Below, in pieces: positions 42,120 to 44,343 of a DNA stretch of 44,343 nucleotides. The translations under genes and the position numbers were made by a program. Position 1 is the first letter of the stretch; each line of letters begins with the position of its first letter. Below the pieces are notes generated by a model. The model had not been told where the DNA came from. It saw only the letters and a list, made by a program, of their open reading frames with translations, and ran no database searches. This stretch comes from Streptococcaceae bacterium (GTDB taxonomy: Bacteria; Bacillota; Bacilli; Lactobacillales; Streptococcaceae): NCBI GenBank assembly GCA_031254115.1, contig JAIRUZ010000019.1:1-44343 (forward strand), read 5' to 3'.

Positions 42120-43403
42120 ATGACTTATAGAATGGTGGATTTGATCCGGTCGAAGCGTGCGGGGCGCGAGATGACGACGGATGAGATAGAGTGGATGATT
42201 GCGCGCTATGCGGCGGGCGAGATTCCAGATTATCAGATGTCGGCGTGGGCGATGGCGGTGTATTTTCAGGGCATGACGACGCGCGAGACGGCGGATTTGA
42301 CGATGGCGATGGTGCATTCGGGCGAAGAAATTGATTTGTCGGATATTTTAGGCGTCAAGGTGGACAAGCATTCGACAGGTGGCGTGGGCGATAAGGTCTC
42401 GCTGATTTTGGTGCCGCTGGTGGCGTCGTTTGGCGTGCCAGTTGCCAAGATGTCTGGGCGCGGGCTCGGCCACACGGGTGGGACGCTTGACAAGCTCGAG
42501 TCGATTCCTGGCTTCACGGTCGAGCTTGATATGGCTGCGTTCAAGGAGCAGGTGAAGACGCATGGTCTCGCAATTATTGGCCAGTCCGAAGATCTGGTCA
42601 AGGCTGATAAGCTGCTGTATGCGCTGCGCGATGTCACGTCAACGGTGGATATTATTCCGCTGATTGCAAGTTCCATTATGTCGAAAAAGATTGCCAGTGG
42701 ATCGGACGCGATTTTACTTGATGTGACGGTCGGCGATGGTGCTTTTATGCAGACGGTTGAAGATGCGCGGCTTCTCGCACGCACAATGGTCAATCTTGGC
42801 AATGCCGTTGGCAGGCGCACGGTTGCGGTTATTACCGACATGAATCAGCCGCTGGGCGAGGCGATTGGCAATCGCAATGAGATTCAAGAGTCGATTCAGG
42901 TGCTGCAAGGCGGCGGGCGCAAGGAGCTGCAGACTTTTATCTGTGAGCTGGCGCAGATTATGCTGGATCTCGCGGGTGTACACAAGGCGCTTGACGAGAT
43001 TGTGTCACATCTGACAAACGGCGCGGCTTATGCGAAATTTATCGAGATGGTGCGTGCGCAACATGGTAAGCCGGAATGGCTGACAGAGCCACTTGAAGCC
43101 GAATTTATCAAAACTGTCAGTTGCTCTAAAGCAGGCGTGATTACGAAAGAGGCAGCGCTTGGCATCGGGCTTGTCGCGATGAAATTGGGCGCGGGACGCG
43201 CCGTCAAATCGGATGTGATTGACTTTGAGGCTGGTATTAACTTGCACAAAAAAGTTGGTGACACGGTGGAAGTGGGCGATGAAATCGCGACATTGTACAG
43301 CAATAAGCCCATCACAGCTGAGTTGCTCGCCGAGTTCGAGAGTTTCATCGAAATCGGCGCGTCAAGCGCCCCGCATAAAGAAATTTTAGAAATTATAGAT
43401 TAG
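42120..43403 (+). CDS. pdp: Pyrimidine-nucleoside phosphorylase
   Basis: A 427-aa enzyme splitting uridine and thymidine into base and sugar phosphate. The N-terminal helical domain ([20 protein letters not shown]) is followed by the phosphate-binding core [36 protein letters not shown] and [22 protein letters not shown]-terminal domain has [14 protein letters not shown]. It is followed 8 bases later by deoC and then cdd, a pyrimidine (deoxy)nucleoside salvage and catabolism operon. Codon use here is very GCG/CGC-rich. Confidence 0.95.
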   Translation: MTYRMVDLIRSKRAGREMTTDEIEWMIARYAAGEIPDYQMSAWAMAVYFQGMTTRETADLTMAMVHSGEEIDLSDILGVKVDKHSTGGVGDKVSLILVPLVASFGVPVAKMSGRGLGHTGGTLDKLESIPGFTVELDMAAFKEQVKTHGLAIIGQSEDLVKADKLLYALRDVTSTVDIIPLIASSIMSKKIASGSDAILLDVTVGDGAFMQTVEDARLLARTMVNLGNAVGRRTVAVITDMNQPLGEAIGNRNEIQESIQVLQGGGRKELQTFICELAQIMLDLAGVHKALDEIVSHLTNGAAYAKFIEMVRAQHGKPEWLTEPLEAEFIKTVSCSKAGVITKEAALGIGLVAMKLGAGRAVKSDVIDFEAGINLHKKVGDTVEVGDEIATLYSNKPITAELLAEFESFIEIGASSAPHKEILEIID

Positions 43404-43411
43404 GAGTCATC

Positions 43412-44343
<932 letters not shown>

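Noticed and set aside
41643-42317. A 224-codon minus-strand frame over gtrA and the start of pdp
   Set aside because: It crosses a terminator, a promoter and two well-supported genes, and its predicted protein is arginine/histidine-rich junk.

Overview
The window is a bacterial chromosome segment, 44.3 kb, almost fully coding. Gene content and order point to Lactobacillales, most likely a Streptococcaceae member near Lactococcus (inference from gene families and order, not from a search). Pointers are yneF-murI-rdgB-phosphoesterase-xerD-like-scpA-scpB-rluB, aroA-aroK-pheA, yfmF-yfmH-rodZ-pgsA, coaA/rsmC-pdp-deoC-cdd, DUF3042 beside miaA, a DUF2969 protein, a KxYKxGKxW-type signal peptide, and a perfect match to the lactococcal PurBox. 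Codon use favours GCG, CGC, CTG and ACA, so the genome looks GC-richer than typical lactococci.

Layout. 1-2400: 3' end of a DUF2461 gene, then an ECF sigma factor with a 4-TM anti-sigma factor. 2400-7750: rpsT (minus), then a long plus-strand run with yneF, a fused murI-rdgB gene, a phosphoesterase, a degenerate XerD-like protein, scpA, scpB and rluB. 7750-9800: FMN riboswitch with ribU, then an L10 leader with rplJ-rplL. 9800-11690: a probably acquired NlpC/P60 surface hydrolase. 11700-17630: tagO, DUF2969, aroD, dedA, a tiny self-contained unit with a 34-aa ORF, then aroA, a 62-aa remnant of an LD-carboxypeptidase, aroK and pheA. 17630-19735: PurBox, PyrR attenuator, pyrR, uracil permease. 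19750-21740: a 211-bp structured element with terminal inverted repeats, a DUF3042 gene, miaA and an unrecognised gene. 21740-28320: an SPFH protein, recF and yaaA on minus, and the yfmF-yfmH-rodZ-pgsA operon. 28320-33260: hisS-aspS and two YitT proteins. 33257-39970: dusB (minus), dprA, topA, guaA (minus) and coaA (minus). 40010-44343: rsmC-like methyltransferase, a GT2 glycosyltransferase with GtrA, then the pyrimidine nucleoside catabolism genes pdp, deoC and a truncated cdd.

The genes are mostly housekeeping: chromosome segregation and repair (scpAB, recF, dprA, topA), aromatic amino acid synthesis, nucleotide metabolism (pyrR-pyrP, guaA, pdp-deoC-cdd), cell envelope (murI, tagO, rodZ, pgsA, NlpC/P60) and translation. 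The unusual signals are at the DNA and RNA level. First, the 14-bp palindrome TGTCAGCGCTGACA occurs nine times exactly, usually read in frame as LSALT in unrelated proteins. Second, nine genes start 6-10 nt after an extended -10 hexamer with no usable Shine-Dalgarno, which predicts leaderless or near-leaderless mRNAs. Third, a promoter preceded by four 11-bp direct repeats drives a 34-aa ORF. Fourth, there is the 211-bp inverted-repeat element downstream of the uracil permease gene. I saw no tRNA, rRNA, CRISPR array, complete insertion sequence or prophage.
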